Of a stretch of DNA of 64,000 nt, positions 48,407 to 60,233 are shown one piece after another. Source of the DNA: Macrostomum hystrix (taxonomy: Eukaryota > Platyhelminthes > Macrostomidae); contig CATNEN010000041.1 in NCBI GenBank assembly GCA_950097015.1, forward strand, positions 62,001 through 126,000, read 5' to 3'. Under the pieces are notes generated by a model, which was given only the letters and a program-made list of their open reading frames with translations, was not told the origin of the DNA and did no database searches. Numbering within the stretch: position 1 is the stretch's first letter; each line of letters begins with the position of its first letter. The position numbers were made by a program, and so were the translations under genes.

Positions 48407-51400
48407 TCGACGCCTCGAGGAGCACTGGTGAAGCAGCTGGAGCAGCTGCCCCATCCCTACCTGAACCTGTTCAAGGAGCTTGGTGCCGGGCAATGGACCA
48501 AATGCGAATACCAGGGCGTTGTGGCGTCCTACATGGACCAGACCATCAAGTCCACCGCCTTCAGCATCCAGGGCGCCGTGCCCGCCTCCAACTACATTCA
48601 ACTGCCAAAGTCTGCGGGCCGCTGCCTGCAGTTGTGTTGTCGCTATCTCTACGTGCAGTTCCGCCCCAGTCCTGGTCGGCACTTTGTACTGCACGTGGAC
48701 CTGGCCGCGGCCGACACCGGCGCCCCGGTGCGGCTCAGCGTCAGCAGCCTCTACAAGCGGCCCGCCGGCGGTGCCGCCGCCATTCGCCTCCCCTACGCCT
48801 TTGACTCCGACGGCCGCGGCCGCCTGGTCACAGCACCGGCCGAGCAAGCCGACGCCGGCGCCCCCTGCCCAGAGCGGGCCCGATGGACCGTCCTGCGGCT
48901 GGACCTGGACTGGGCGATGCGCGTCTTCGCCGGCGGCGCCCGGCTTGGCTGCCTCCGCGCCGTCCGTCTCTGCGCCTGCATGAGCGCCCGCGCGGTCTTC
49001 GCCGCCAACCGGCGCTACCTGCCAAGCGCGCCGCCCACCTCCCAGGAGGCCCTGCCGCGCCCCATGGCCTTCTTTATGGGTCGCGGCGAGCGCTTTGAGG
49101 ATCGCTACGATTTTGTTCAGCTGCCCGAGCAGCGGCTTGAAGCTGCCGAATCTGACCCAGCTGCGAATCACACACAGCTGCCTGCGGCGCTGCCGACTGC
49201 TCCGCCACCCCCTCCACCGCCCCCGCCACCCCCGCCAGCTCATCAGCCTCATTTGCCGTCAGCAGCATCCAGAAATTTATCGTCGAATTCTGCGCCACCG
49301 ACAGCTTCGGCGGAGCTTCGCCTGTCGCGCGTCCTCGGCTGCACCCAGCCGCACAGTGCCTGCTGGACCCAGGACGAGCTGGTGTTCGCCTGCCACGCTC
49401 TGGTGGTGGCCCAGTGTCTGTCTACCGGCCAGCAGAGGTTCTTCGCTGGCCACACGGATTCGGTCGGCTGCGTGGCTGTGGACTCCAGCTGCGGCCGGAT
49501 GGCTAGCGGCCAGCGGGGGCTGCTGCGCCTGTGGGACTTTGCCAGCCAGCGCTGCCTGGCCCATTGTCCGGCCTTCCAGCAGGGCGCCGGGCATTTGGCC
49601 TTCTCGCCTGGTGGCCTTCGGCTAGCAGGTGCCGGACGGGATACGCACGGTTCGTTCGGTGGTGACCGTCTGGCAGGTGAATAGTCTCTTAAGTCCTTTA
49701 GTGTTGACTGTTGCTCTAATCAGGTGACGATGCATTTGATAATGGTCTGGTTTGCTTGCCTAGCTCTTACATATAGGATAAGAGACTAGCAAGTTTTGCC
49801 CCCCTTCGGGGGCAAGTATATACTAGTATATACTTTTTAGCAGCTGAATTTACAGCTTTTTAAAGCTACAATGATCCCCCAGTTCACAATGATCCACCAG
49901 TCGACAATGTTTCCACAGTTGACAATGATCCCCCAATTGATGATGATCCCCCAGTTGACAATGATCCCACAGTTGACAATAAGAGATGACTGTAAGTAGT
50001 AAGAATCTGTACCTCAACTCCATCCACCTTAGACCGATGGTCCCGTGGTTCGCCTTCTGGCCAAGTCTGCATGCGACCAGACCCCCGCGGCGCTGCACTT
50101 TTTAGACGAGGCTCGCGTTGTCACCTGCGGCCGCGGCGCAGTCCGCTTCTGGCGCGTCAAGGGTGCCGGCGCCGGAACATCCGCGCTGCTCCGCTCTGCG
50201 CCGGCCGCTCTGGGCGAGTACGCCGCCCTAGACTTCACCGCCGTCTGCCCGCTGCCCGGCCCAGCGGATGCCGATCCCATTGTGTTGGCCTGCGCGCGCT
50301 CCGGCCACGTGCTGGAGCTCGGAGCAGCCGATCTTGCCGTGCGGCGAGCCCGCCGTCTGCTGCCTTCCGACAAGGCTGCCTGGCGAGGCCGCGCCCGCCC
50401 TGCCGGCATCGAAGTCTTAGCTGTTGCGGCGAACGAGTCTTTTTGCGTTACTGGGTCCACTGATGGCTACCTGCGCGTTTGGCCGCTGGATTTTTCGCAG
50501 GTCAGAACTGGACTTATTGAAGCATTCGGCTTTCACATTCCACCCGACTGTCTTCTGTCCACCCAGACTGTCTTCTGTCCACCCAGACTGTCTTCTCTCC
50601 ACCCAGACTGTCTTCTTTCCACCTAGACTGTCTTCTTTCCACCAAGTCTGTCTTCTGTCCACCCAGACTGTCTTCTGTCCACCCTAGCTGTCCCCTCTTC
50701 AAACTAGCCTCTAATCAAAATCTGGTATTTGATCTGTATCAGGTGCTGCTGGAGGCTGAACACGAAAGTCCAGTTGTAGCTGCCGCTTTGAGCCGCGACC
50801 GGCGCCAGCGCGTTGGCCGCCACCCCTCCGCCGGCTGTCTGGGCGTCCTGGACGTAGCCCGCCGCGCCTACAAGACCCTCGTCCGCTCGCCCGGCCCTGG
50901 ACCGGTCGCGTCCGCCCACCTTGGCCGGGAAACCCTTGCCACGGTGTCGGCGGGGGACCAATCCCTCCGACTGTGGAGTTCTGACCGTCTGGACCAGTGC
51001 CAAAGCTTCGGCCTAGCCGAGCCGCCCTGCCGGGTGGCTGTGCATCCCCGCGACGGCCTGGCCGCCTGCGGCTTTCGCTCCGGACATGTCCGCTTGTTCG
51101 ACTTGGCTGCGGCGGCCATGCTAGGCGAGCGGCGAAGCCACGCCGGTGCTGTCAGCGGTCTGGCCTTCTCCTCCTGCGGCCTCCGGCTCTACTCCTGTGG
51201 AGCCGACGGAGGCCTCGCCGTCCACGACGCCTCTGCCGCCTGCGCTCTGCTGCGCTCCGTGCCAGACGTTGTCGCCCGCGTGGGCGCCGGCGGTTCAGAT
51301 GATCGACCCAGCCCGCTGGCAGTAGACTCTTCCGATGCGGGTGGCTCGCTCATTGCGTACATCGGACCTACTGGAGCAGCCGTTGTCGTTTGCCGAGGGC

Positions 51401-54400
51401 GCCACCCTTGCCGAACTGATTCGAGTCGACGTCACCATGGTTGCCGGCGCGGGCATCGCCGACTCAGCTCGCGCCCTCCAGTTCGGCGCCGGGCACCTTC
51501 TGGTGGTCACTGAGGGCGGCCGACTTCTACGCTTGGAGCGCCGGTCCGGTCGCTTGGCCTCCCAGCTGTCCGGTCTGGGCCGTTGCGACTGCCTGTGCCT
51601 GAGCCCAGACGGCCGGTACTGCGTAGCCGGCGTTGGGCGCCAATTGAAGCTGTTTCAGAACTGCACCGCAGGCCAGGTTCAATTTGCCAGCTTTCTAGGT
51701 CACAGCGGCCGAGTCTGTGCTCTGGCGTTCAGCGCTGACGGTGGCAGGCTGATGTCAGTTGGGGAGGCCGTCCTTGTCTGGGACTTCTTGGCTCCAGCCT
51801 TATCCGAGACTTCTGATGCGCCGATGCGGATTGAAAACGGCTCGGCCTTGACGGTAATAATAATAATAGCAAGAGGGCTGCCGGTAATGTGACATGATTT
51901 GGTGACACTAGACCCGCTGCAAGCGAGGAGGCAATTCTGCCCCATTTTGCTGACTCCTGAGCACACACGCAGCACACCGTACGCAGGCATACGCTCACAC
52001 AGGTGCGTACATCTGCCCTGTCTTTCTCATCGTCAGGCAGTGTACACTCTCACTGTTCCTTGGAGGTTGGCCCTCAAGGGCGTATATTGCACGACAAGCC
52101 CCCAAGCCTTCTCTCCGTGGCCTCTATGCGGAATCGAGCTCAGGGACCTTAGTGTGAGAGGCAAACGCGTTAACCACTCTGCCACTGACTCTTTTAGGGT
52201 ATGTCTTGTTTAACTTTACTTGCCTGATGTCTAGTATGTTAGACTAGCAATGTAAACCCCCCTCCGCATCTATCGTATAGCAGTAATGTTTTTGTAGCAT
52301 ATATGCACCAGAAGTTTTTTTTCTCCACATAATAATGTTCTTTTAATGTCAAGTAATGTTGACTTGAGCTTAGGCTAAATATTGTTGTTTCAAATTTTCT
52401 TCCAGCAGAAACCACGGCGACTGCCCAAGCAGCAGCTGAGCATGAGCAAATGAGGCTCCGCCCATGAGGAGGCCCGGTGCGAGACCCCGGTCCAGGTCCC
52501 GGACATGCCACAGTGCCAGCCCTTGGCACAGCTGCTGCGGATGCTGGCGACAGCTCCCAGCGGCGTGTCCGACTGCGAACCACCGGAAGAGCCGGCTACA
52601 GCTGCTACAGCCGTCACCGAGCCAACTGTATCGCTTCCGGTTCCGCCGCTAGCTCTTGTGCCTGATGAGATAGGAGCTTACGAAACCGCAGCCGCTTCGC
52701 AGCATCCGGCCTCCTTCATCGGCTCGACACTTTCGGTCCGAGGTCAGCTCCGGAGGGTCGGTCCGGCAACCCCCGTCGGATCCGCGCCGCTACCTGGCCC
52801 GGCCTGGTGAAGAGGCAATGCGACTGCGCGGTGGCCTCGGCGCTGGCTCGGCGTCGGGGCGGTCCGCCTGGTTGGAGGGCCGCGGCCCGCCTAATCTACG
52901 CCATCGCTGCCAGCTGCTTGCCGAGGATCTCGAGACAGGCCGGCAGGTTCGGCTCTGCCGACTGCCCGGTCCCGCTACGGCGGCGGCCGCCAGCGGGGAC
53001 AGCCGGCTGGCCGCTTTCTGCTGCCTCGGTGGCGGTCTGCGAATCTTCGACGCCGAAGACGCTGAAGCTGAAGAGCCCCACGCTACCTCTGCTGTTGTTC
53101 TGTCACGTCAGCTGACTGGGGGCCCGGTAACCTGCGCCCAGTTCAGCCGGGATGATCGATACCTGCTTACCATCGGAAATCATACGGATCCTGTGCTGCA
53201 CATCTGGCTGGGCCCCGACTGGCAGGCTGTGGCCAGCCACCGGGCCGCTTATTCCGTCAACGACGCCTGCTGCGAGCAGCGGACCTTGCCAGCTTCATCA
53301 CTGTCGGCGCAGCTGCGGTCCTGTCCGTCTGGTCAGTGGTTGGCCGACCTGACGGGACGCATCGACTTCAGCTTGAGGAGCTGCCGCCCCAGATGAGGCC
53401 GTCGGCCGGAGGCCCGGGCTTCGAGCTTCGGTGGCTTCAGCCGAAGAGCTCTCCTCCTGCACAGTCGACGCGGATGACACCGCCTTCTTAGCCGGCGGCC
53501 GTGGACGCGTCTCTGTCTGGTCGCTATCCGAGAGGCGCTGCGTAATGCACTGGGAGGCGGAGGCTGCCGAGATCTGCCGACTGGCCCTGCGACCCGGTGG
53601 CCTCCTAGTATGCGGTGCTGCTGACGGCTCAGTCAAGGCCTGGGATGTACGCGACATTCTCGGACTCGGTGGCGGCGGTGGCGGCTGGTCTGGCGGTCGC
53701 GTCCGGTTAGTCAGCTCTGCCCGGCTGGACGGAACCGTCTTAGCGCTGCTGCCTGACGGTCAGGCTGAGCTCGCACTGGCCGCGACGGCCGCCTCCGTCT
53801 GGTGCCTTCGACTGGCCGAGGGCGCCGCTACCCGCCTGATCGCCGGTCATGCCGCTCGAGTCACCGCAGTGGCGCCACTGCCTGGCCGCAGCGTCAATCG
53901 CGACAGGGGACGCCTCTGGCGCTGTCCGGATCTTTGACGCGGCCGGCCGTCAGCTCCTGTGTCAGCTGCAGCCGGGCCGCGGCTCGGCTGCCTGTCAGTG
54001 CCTGGCCGCCGACTCGCGCTACTTGGCGGCCGGCTATGCAGATGGTCACGTCAGGGCCTTCGCTGCCGGCGCGGATCTCGGTCAGGCGTTGAAGGCGAGG
54101 CCTCATGCCGCCAGCGTGTTCGCGGTGTCGCTCGACCCCAGCCACCGCCTGCTGGTCAGCGGCTGCGCTGACGGCTTCCTGGCGCTGACCGGTCTGGACA
54201 CCGGCCTCGTACTGCGCGTCCTTCGCGACCACCGTGGTGCCGGCATCGGTGGGCTGGACATTCGAACTGATGGCGCCGGTAACGGCTGCCAGTTCCTGGC
54301 ATCGGCCGCCGATCGCCGCCTTAGCCTGTGGTCCGTCGGCAAGGCCGCCGATTCAGTGGACCTTCGTCTGTGGCTGGCCTTCCCGCTGCCCGCATTCTCA

Positions 54401-54805
54401 CCCGAAAGCGGCCGGCCGCTGTCCGACGATCCGACTGCTGCCATGGAGCTGCCACCGGCGCTGGCCCGCTTCTGTCCAGCCGATGCGGACCTCGTGCTGC
54501 TCACCGGCTGCGGCCACCGGCCCGCAGTTGATCTCTACAGCCTGGCACAGCGGCGAGTCGTGCGCACCGTGTCGCTGCCCCGCTGGCCGGACTGCCTCGA
54601 CGCTGCGCCGTCCGGCCGACTGCTTCTGCTCGGCTCTCACGGCCGCCTTACCACCCTGCTCGACCTTGGCAGCGGCTGCTTCCAGGACTTTGTCGGGCAC
54701 GCTGACGGGCTGACCTGCGTGCGGTTCGGCGATGAAGGTGGCACCTGCTGGACTGCGGCCGGCCGCGAGGTGTTGTGCTGGGATGTGCTCATCAGGGACT
54801 GCTGA
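48407..54805 (+). CDS. WDR90: WDR90/POC16-like WD-repeat protein with multiple frame breaks
   Basis: WDR90 is a large centriole and cilium protein: an N-terminal CFAP20-like domain that binds the centriole wall, then many WD40 repeats. Exons seen: 48407-49676, 50033-50500, 50743-51853 and 52406-54805. The first carries the CFAP20-like domain (VPASNYIQLPKSAGRCLQL, RYLYVQFRPSPGRHFVLHVD, LRAVRLCACMSARAVF) and PMAFFMGRGERFEDRYDF as in human WDR90. Later exons give WD blades (DGYLRVWPLDFSQ, VGEAVLVWDFLAP, LAAGYADGHVRAF) to a family-like end (FQDFVGHADGLTCVRF… then stop at 54803). The start exon is missing. Reading frame changes are needed near 49651, 50802/50826 (compensating), 51391, 52920, 53289, 53420 and 53890. 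Each is a small indel, with no in-frame stop that I noticed in the family-matching frames. Either the assembly is noisy here or the gene is decaying. Confidence 0.85.
49770..49840. repeat. Strong hairpin and perfect 20-bp palindrome in WDR90 intron
   Basis: TTGCCCCCCTTCGGGGGCAA (about 49796-49815) is a GC-rich hairpin with a TTCG loop; directly after it AGTATATACTAGTATATACT is a perfect palindrome. Confidence 0.8.
49866..49985. repeat. Degenerate 18-bp tandem repeat in WDR90 intron
   Basis: About 6 units of CAATGATCCCCCAGTTGA with several variants, in the intron between 49676 and 50033. Confidence 0.8.
50545..50692. repeat. Minisatellite, about 20-bp unit, 7 copies, WDR90 intron
   Basis: Unit CTGTCTTCTGTCCACCCAGA. 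Each unit ends in a pyrimidine run plus CCCAG, so every copy resembles a 3' splice site. The real acceptor is later (CAG at 50740-50742). Confidence 0.9.
51855..52190 (-). mobile_element. tRNA-derived SINE, copy C, directly at a WDR90 splice donor
   Basis: A full reverse copy of the SINE family: tail (TAA)n at 51855-51870, body with TGCACGACAAGCCCCCAAGC and CAGGCAGTGTACACTCTCAC, and the tRNA-like head ending TTAACCACTCTGCCACTGAC. The preceding WDR90 exon ends ACG/GTAATA, so the donor falls at the junction with the SINE tail. Confidence 0.9.
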
Positions 54806-55911
54806 GTTCATTGCACAATGCGTATCACCTGCAACCTTGCTTGTGACATTTGCTAGCCTGTTAATTAGCTATTAACTTTAAATTTCTCACTCTCAAATGC
54901 CATGTTCCCTGCCATTCTCACCGCCTGACCGCCACATTCCCTGCCATTCTCACTGCCGGACCGCCACATTCCCTGCCATTCTCACCGCCGGACCGCCACA
55001 TTCCCTGCCATTCTCACTGCCGGACCGCCACATTCCCTGCCATTCTCACTGCCCGACCGCCACATTCCCTGCCATTCTCACTGCCGGACCGCCACATTCC
55101 CTGCCATTCTCACCGCCCGACCGCCACATTCCCTGCCATTCTCACTGCCGGACCGCCACATTCCCTGCCATTCTCACTGCCGGACCGCCACATTCCACGC
55201 CAAACAAAATCGACCCTCTCTCAGACATTCCTGCAACCACGTGCCAGTTTTGACATACTTGTAAAGAATAGGAATTAAAATCAAATTCTTCCGATTCGTT
55301 ACTAGACACGCACTTGCACTGAATTGTTTTTTCTTCTATGAACACTATCAATTTCAGCTAACTGTTTATTCGCTCTGAGTGATTCTTCTACTTGCAGTAG
55401 CTTTAATTGCCAATTAAATTCGTCCAAAGCAATAGCTGGTCTGTTGCTGCGCTATAATTATTTATAAATATACGAGTAACCCCTGCATTCGCTTCCTCTG
55501 CCACTGCGAGCCAGTGTGTCAAAGCATACAACACGTTAGAAGCAAAGGTGCAAGAGCTCAGATGTGTTTTCTCTTTTCGTATTCTCTTTGAGTCCGCGAG
55601 CGCACTTGGCTGCCAGTTCCCCGACCCGGATGGGGAGGGAAGCTGCGGGGTGGGTGACGGCGGTCAGGTGAGCGGCCCTGGCAGCGCACGTTGGGAATTG
55701 GGATGTCGAGGACGATGGGGAAGAGAATTTAGGGGAAGAGCAGCTCATGCATGGCCGGCATCTCTTTCCCGAATCCCTTCGCTTCCATCCCGAAGCGGGC
55801 TGAGTAGATGCAGCCTGCCACTATTGATTTACCTGCAGCTGCCCTGGCTGAGCTCAGGTAAAACTAGGCTGAGAAAGGCTGGGCGGACTAAGCGGGCTCT
55901 CCTAGCTGCCG
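54806..55911. other. Intergenic region between WDR90 and the RhoGEF
   Basis: It holds the 32-bp minisatellite at 54897-55200; the rest (55200-55911) includes the presumptive RhoGEF promoter and 5' UTR. No coding region is supported. Confidence 0.5.
54897..55200. repeat. Minisatellite, 32-bp unit, about 9 copies
   Basis: Unit CTGCCATTCTCACTGCCGGA plus CCGCCACATTCC, with ACTGCC/ACCGCC alternation. It lies 90 bp after the WDR90 stop. Confidence 0.95.
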
Positions 55912-57786
55912 ATGGAGCAGGACGACACTCGCCTGGGGCAGCTGCTGCGGCTGCCCTGCATGCAGAAGTACCTGGCCGGCTGCCAGACTGACGCCGTGGC
56001 CGAAATCCAGCGCGGGATCGACAGCCGATCCAAGCGGCCACCAATGAGTCACGCTGCCGCCCCGCCCACACCGCTGTTCCGGCTGCCAACCTACGCGGAG
56101 TACAGCCGGATGCTGGCGCAGTCGGAGCAGGATCTGCGCACCTGTGCGACCCCTATTAGCATTTTGTCCCAGGGAGACTCGGGACACCGGAATCTGCGAG
56201 AAGCACGACTGCTGCGGCACATTCGCAGCGACACTGCTGACGGCCAGCTGGGCGCTCGACGCATTCTCGCTAACGACGATGAGCGTTTACAGACTGTAGC
56301 TGAGCTGATCGCCACGGAGGATCGGTTCGGCCGCGACCTCCGCCTGCTGCAGACTGAGTTCCGCCGACCGTTGCTGGCCAGTCGTCTCCTTGGAGCGGAC
56401 GATGCGGCTACCATCTTTCTCAACCTGCCTGACCTGCTGCGTGCCCAGGCCTTACTGATGGACCGACTAAGAGGAGCCGCCGATGGCCGGGATGCCGACA
56501 TCGGCGCCGCGGCCGTAGCCGATGCCTTTCTAGACGGCGCCGCGGACCACCTGGCCTGCCTGCAGCGCTACTGCTTCGGCCACCGGCGCTCCCTCGCCTG
56601 CCTGGACCGTCTGGAGCGGCGCTGCCGCCTGCTGCGCCTCTTCCTGCGAGCCTCCCAGGACGACAATCCACGGCTGCGACGGATGCCGCTTAGAGCCTTC
56701 CTCATCCAACCGGTGCAGCGCTTCATGCAGTACCCGCTGATACTCGCCCGCCTTCTGAGACGTCGAGGTGTCCTGGACGACGGCTATTCAACATTGGACG
56801 AGCGCCTGCGCAGGGCCAAGTCACGTGTTGAGGCAGCAGTTGCTGAAACCGACGCCCGAGCGCCTGACCCGTCTCCGACATCCTCAACGACACCACAGCC
56901 ACCACTGGTGCCTCTGCCGCCTCCGCAGCATCGGACCCCGTCATTGTCATCCTCTTCGTCATCGCTATCTCTGTCAACGCTCGGTCGCTTGCGACGATGT
57001 GCAGTGCCGACCCACACGACGTCGCCTGCGGTTCCGGCATCGTCGAAAGAGACAGCCAGCCGGCAGCGCAGCGCCTCCTGCAGTGGCAATGACCTCATGC
57101 GCATGGCGCTCAACCGATTGCACTGGGATTTCACCGACAATCCTGACGCCTCCTGCTGCTGCTTTAACGGAGCAGTCCGGGCATCGACCGCGCCTACCGG
57201 TGAGCTTCAAGGCGGCTTCTGGGCAGTTGTTTTAGCCAAAAATTTGTCACCTGAAATCGTCTCTGCTGCCGACTCTTTGGAGAAGGCCGCGGAGCTGCTT
57301 TTCCCTGGCACCCTGGATCGCACATCCAATTCTAACAGCGTCGCTGCTGTCGCGGACGTCCCCTGCCTTGAACCCGAAGCTGCACTGCTGCTGTTTCAGC
57401 AGCCGCGGTTCGGCAGGCGGGCGCTGCTTCGCGAGCCGCTCTTGCTCAGTGCCTGCATAGTCTGCGACTGCCGCGAAGACAGCGATATCCGCATTGTTGA
57501 CGTCCGCGGTGTCAGCGTCAGTGGCCTGATTCGCGTGCGGCCCGTGGACGACTCGCCAGCCTCTGCTCGGCGCCTCCTGCGGCTTCTGCGCCACCTCAGC
57601 CTACGCTGCGGCCGCTGGAGACTCCGCAGGCCGGCGCTGCCCAGCGTTCTCCTGGCCGGCTTGGTAGATTTTGGCAGCTGCGCTGATCGGCCGCATGATT
57701 CGAACTCGCGGCCTTCTATAGTGCCGTTTGACGAAGCTGGAAATGAGACTTCGGATTCCGTCACTCATTTGTCATCTCTGGAATGA
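55912..57786 (+). CDS. Dbl-family RhoGEF, single exon
   Basis: A 624-residue uninterrupted frame starting MEQDDTRLGQLLRLPCMQKY. Residues about 127-310 form a Dbl-homology domain, which loads GTP on Rho-family GTPases. CR1 is RLQTVAELIATEDRFGRDL, the middle helices include LPDLLRAQALLMDRL, and the catalytic CR3 motif reads MPLRAFLIQPVQRFMQYPLI at about 258-277, where QPVQR and the following Y and PL are the family hallmark. A Ser/Pro-rich linker follows (about 320-390), then a region of about 430-600 that may be a pleckstrin-homology or PH-like fold (GFWAVVLAKNLS, REPLLLSACIVC), although the usual C-terminal Trp helix is not evident. It probably acts in the cytosol at membranes. The subfamily is not identified. 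The absence of introns is unusual for the family. Confidence 0.85.
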   Translation: MEQDDTRLGQLLRLPCMQKYLAGCQTDAVAEIQRGIDSRSKRPPMSHAAAPPTPLFRLPTYAEYSRMLAQSEQDLRTCATPISILSQGDSGHRNLREARLLRHIRSDTADGQLGARRILANDDERLQTVAELIATEDRFGRDLRLLQTEFRRPLLASRLLGADDAATIFLNLPDLLRAQALLMDRLRGAADGRDADIGAAAVADAFLDGAADHLACLQRYCFGHRRSLACLDRLERRCRLLRLFLRASQDDNPRLRRMPLRAFLIQPVQRFMQYPLILARLLRRRGVLDDGYSTLDERLRRAKSRVEAAVAETDARAPDPSPTSSTTPQPPLVPLPPPQHRTPSLSSSSSSLSLSTLGRLRRCAVPTHTTSPAVPASSKETASRQRSASCSGNDLMRMALNRLHWDFTDNPDASCCCFNGAVRASTAPTGELQGGFWAVVLAKNLSPEIVSAADSLEKAAELLFPGTLDRTSNSNSVAAVADVPCLEPEAALLLFQQPRFGRRALLREPLLLSACIVCDCREDSDIRIVDVRGVSVSGLIRVRPVDDSPASARRLLRLLRHLSLRCGRWRLRRPALPSVLLAGLVDFGSCADRPHDSNSRPSIVPFDEAGNETSDSVTHLSSLE

Positions 57787-57999
57787 CATTTACTAATCTA
57801 TTTATAGTGGAAACACGCTAAGGTAAGAATATACGAGCATATTTGACATCGGCATAATAACGATCGAGCCAACCTCACATTCACCTGTCTATGGCCAATA
57901 GCCTCTTATTTAAAATACAAGTGCTGCAAAACGCATTTTATAGTGTTATTCTTACCGCGTTACTTCGAGTTATCTGTACTACTCCTAGAAGCTTTTAAA

Positions 58000-58422
58000 A
58001 TGCGTCCATCATGCGGTTTTCTAGTGCTGGTCACGCTGGCGATTGTGATCTGTAAGTGTCGCTTGAAATTCGCTTGCCGGCGATAGGGGGATAGGCCCTT
58101 GAAACTTTTGAGTTGCTCTCTTCGAACAAGAGCCTCAAACCATCTAAAAGACGCGAGCCCTAATGCTGTGTAGTTTCACTTATTGAAATCTCCCAAAGGT
58201 GATGCACAGCCAGATCAGAGTCTTGGTAGTGAAACTAAAAAATCGTCCCTGTTCATTCCATCGACAGACGGCTCCTTTGCCTGCTATGTGCAACCCTCCG
58301 GCTGCGGCATCCGCGACCGGTTCTGCCAGTACGACTGGGAGTGCTGCGACGACCTCAAATGCCGGCCGTTCACTGACCCGCTCGACAGATACGTGTTCTC
58401 TGACTACACAATCTGCCAGTGA
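58000..58422 (+). CDS. Secreted cysteine-rich peptide with knottin-like pattern, gene 1
   Basis: Exons 58000-58051 and 58199-58422 join through a GTAAGT donor in phase 1 to 91 residues. Exon 1 encodes a signal peptide (MRPSCGFLVLVTLAIVI) and cleavage probably follows near the CDAQ junction. The mature region has spacing C-x6-C-x6-C-x5-CC-x4-C-x17-C; dropping the first Cys leaves C-x6-C-x5-CC-x4-C-xn-C, the inhibitor cystine knot pattern, with YDWECCDDLKC in the middle. Such folds occur in protease inhibitors, antimicrobial peptides, neuropeptide-like signals and venoms; sequence alone does not say which. It is a clear relative of the gene at 60234, sharing exon layout and the DW-CC core. Confidence 0.75.
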
Positions 58423-58555
58423 GCGCTGTGCTCAGGCACTCGTACCAAGGTTTCTAGACCTGTGTGCCCGCCATGCAGATCGCAGAAAGGGCAGGCACTT
58501 TTGACTGAAGCGTCCACCAACGAGTGCAACTCGTCCGTTAAAAACACATCATCAA

Positions 58556-59580
58556 CCTCAAAGTACGCACCCTCGGGACCAGCACTCCACCTACACCTAC
58601 CCCAAAGTACGCACCCTCGGGACCAGCACCCCACCTACCCCTACCCCAAAGTACGCACCCTCGGGACCAGCACCCCACCTACCCCTACCCCAAAGTACGC
58701 ACCCTCGGGACCAGCACCCCACCTACCCCTACCCCAAAGTACGCACCCTCGGGACCAGCACCCCACCTACCCCTACCCCAAAGTACGCACCCTCGGGACC
58801 AGCACCCCACCTACCCCTACCCCCACCTACACCTACACCAAAGTACGCACCCCCGGGACCAGCACCCCACCTACCCCTACCCCAATGTACGCACCATCGG
58901 GACCAGCACCCCACCTACCCCTACCCCACCTACCCCTACCCCAAAGTACGCACCCTCGGGACCAGCACCCCACCTACCCCTACCCCACCTACACCTACAC
59001 CAAAGTACGCACCCCCGGGACCAGCACCCCACCAACCCCTACCCCAATGTACGCACCATCGGGACCAGCACCCCACCTACCCCTACCCCACCTACCCCTA
59101 CCCCAAAGTACGCACCCTCGGGACCAGCACCCAACCTACCCCTACCCCAAAGTACGCACCCTCGGGACCAGCACCCCACCTACCCCTACCCCAAAGTACG
59201 CACCCTCGGGACCAGCACTCCACCTACCCCTACCCCACCTACACCTACACCAAAGTACGCACCCTCGGGACCAGCACCCCACCTACACCTACCTCAAAGT
59301 ACGCACCCCGGGACCAGCACCCCACCTACCCCTACCCCAATGTACGCACCATCGGGACCAGCACCCCACCTACCCCTACCCAACCTACACCTACACCAAA
59401 GTACGCACCCTCGGGACCAGCACCACACCTACCCCTACCCCCAAAGTACGCACCCTGGGACCAGCACCCCACCTACACCTACCTCAAAGTACGCACCCCG
59501 GGACCAGCACCCACCTACCCCTACCCCAAAGTTCGCACCCTCTGGAGCCTCGACTAGCACCCACCAACCTCTACTCCTCA
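58556..59580. repeat. C-rich minisatellite, about 44-bp unit, over 20 copies
   Basis: The basic unit contains TACCCCAAAGTACGCACCCT, CGGGACCAGC and ACCCCACCTACCCC; some units carry an extra CACCTACCCCTACCC or CACCTACACCTACAC insert. The strand bias (almost no G outside CGGG and GTACG) makes long open frames in the forward direction that are not genes. It lies between the two cysteine-rich peptide genes. Confidence 0.95.
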
Positions 59581-60233
59581 AAGTACACAAGATTAAGGCA
59601 AGGATCTGTGAATCTTTAAAGATGCAGTACATGTTTTATACAAGTACTTAAAAAGTACCTGTACTCAACAACAAGCCCTGCTTTTTAACTGCTCGTGTGT
59701 CACATCCCAAAATTTCTCAGTTCGCCGATCCTTTTTCTATGCATTCTGCTGTTGATTGTTTATCATAATAGTTGATAGAGTGAAATAAATGAACAAACGA
59801 AATTCTTCAGTACATTTTCTCAAACTAGTGGGTATGGAATTCTCGATCACATTCTCACATAAAACAAGAAAAAACTTTAAAAAATATTGTATTCATGTAG
59901 GACGTTACTGAATGCATTACATTAATCATGATCTTGATTATGCAACTCAAAAACCATCCGACTCAGTCAATAGACGGTCCGTTAGACGCCTGCAAGTGCG
60001 ACCCTCTCAATGGACTCTAAATTTCCACAGATGCTAAGTTTACTACTTCTAGTAGCATTATTCGTGGATACGACATTGATTTTCTAGTGCAGTCAAAAAT
60101 GCACACTGCAACCAATTGTCTATGGCTAGCGACCGTTTCCGGATCGAATTTTTGGCGGAATTTCTGAAGCTTAGCCAGAATTGAATTGCAGTTGAATTGA
60201 ACGCTAAAAGTGAAAGGAAAAAGTGAATTCGAG
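59581..60233. other. Non-coding spacer upstream of cysteine-rich gene 2
   Basis: AT-rich sequence; no coding region is supported. It should hold the promoter of the gene at 60234. Confidence 0.45.

Noticed and set aside
58462-59619. 385-residue Pro/Thr-rich open frame
   Set aside because: It is produced by the C-rich 44-bp minisatellite, with no start context or domain.
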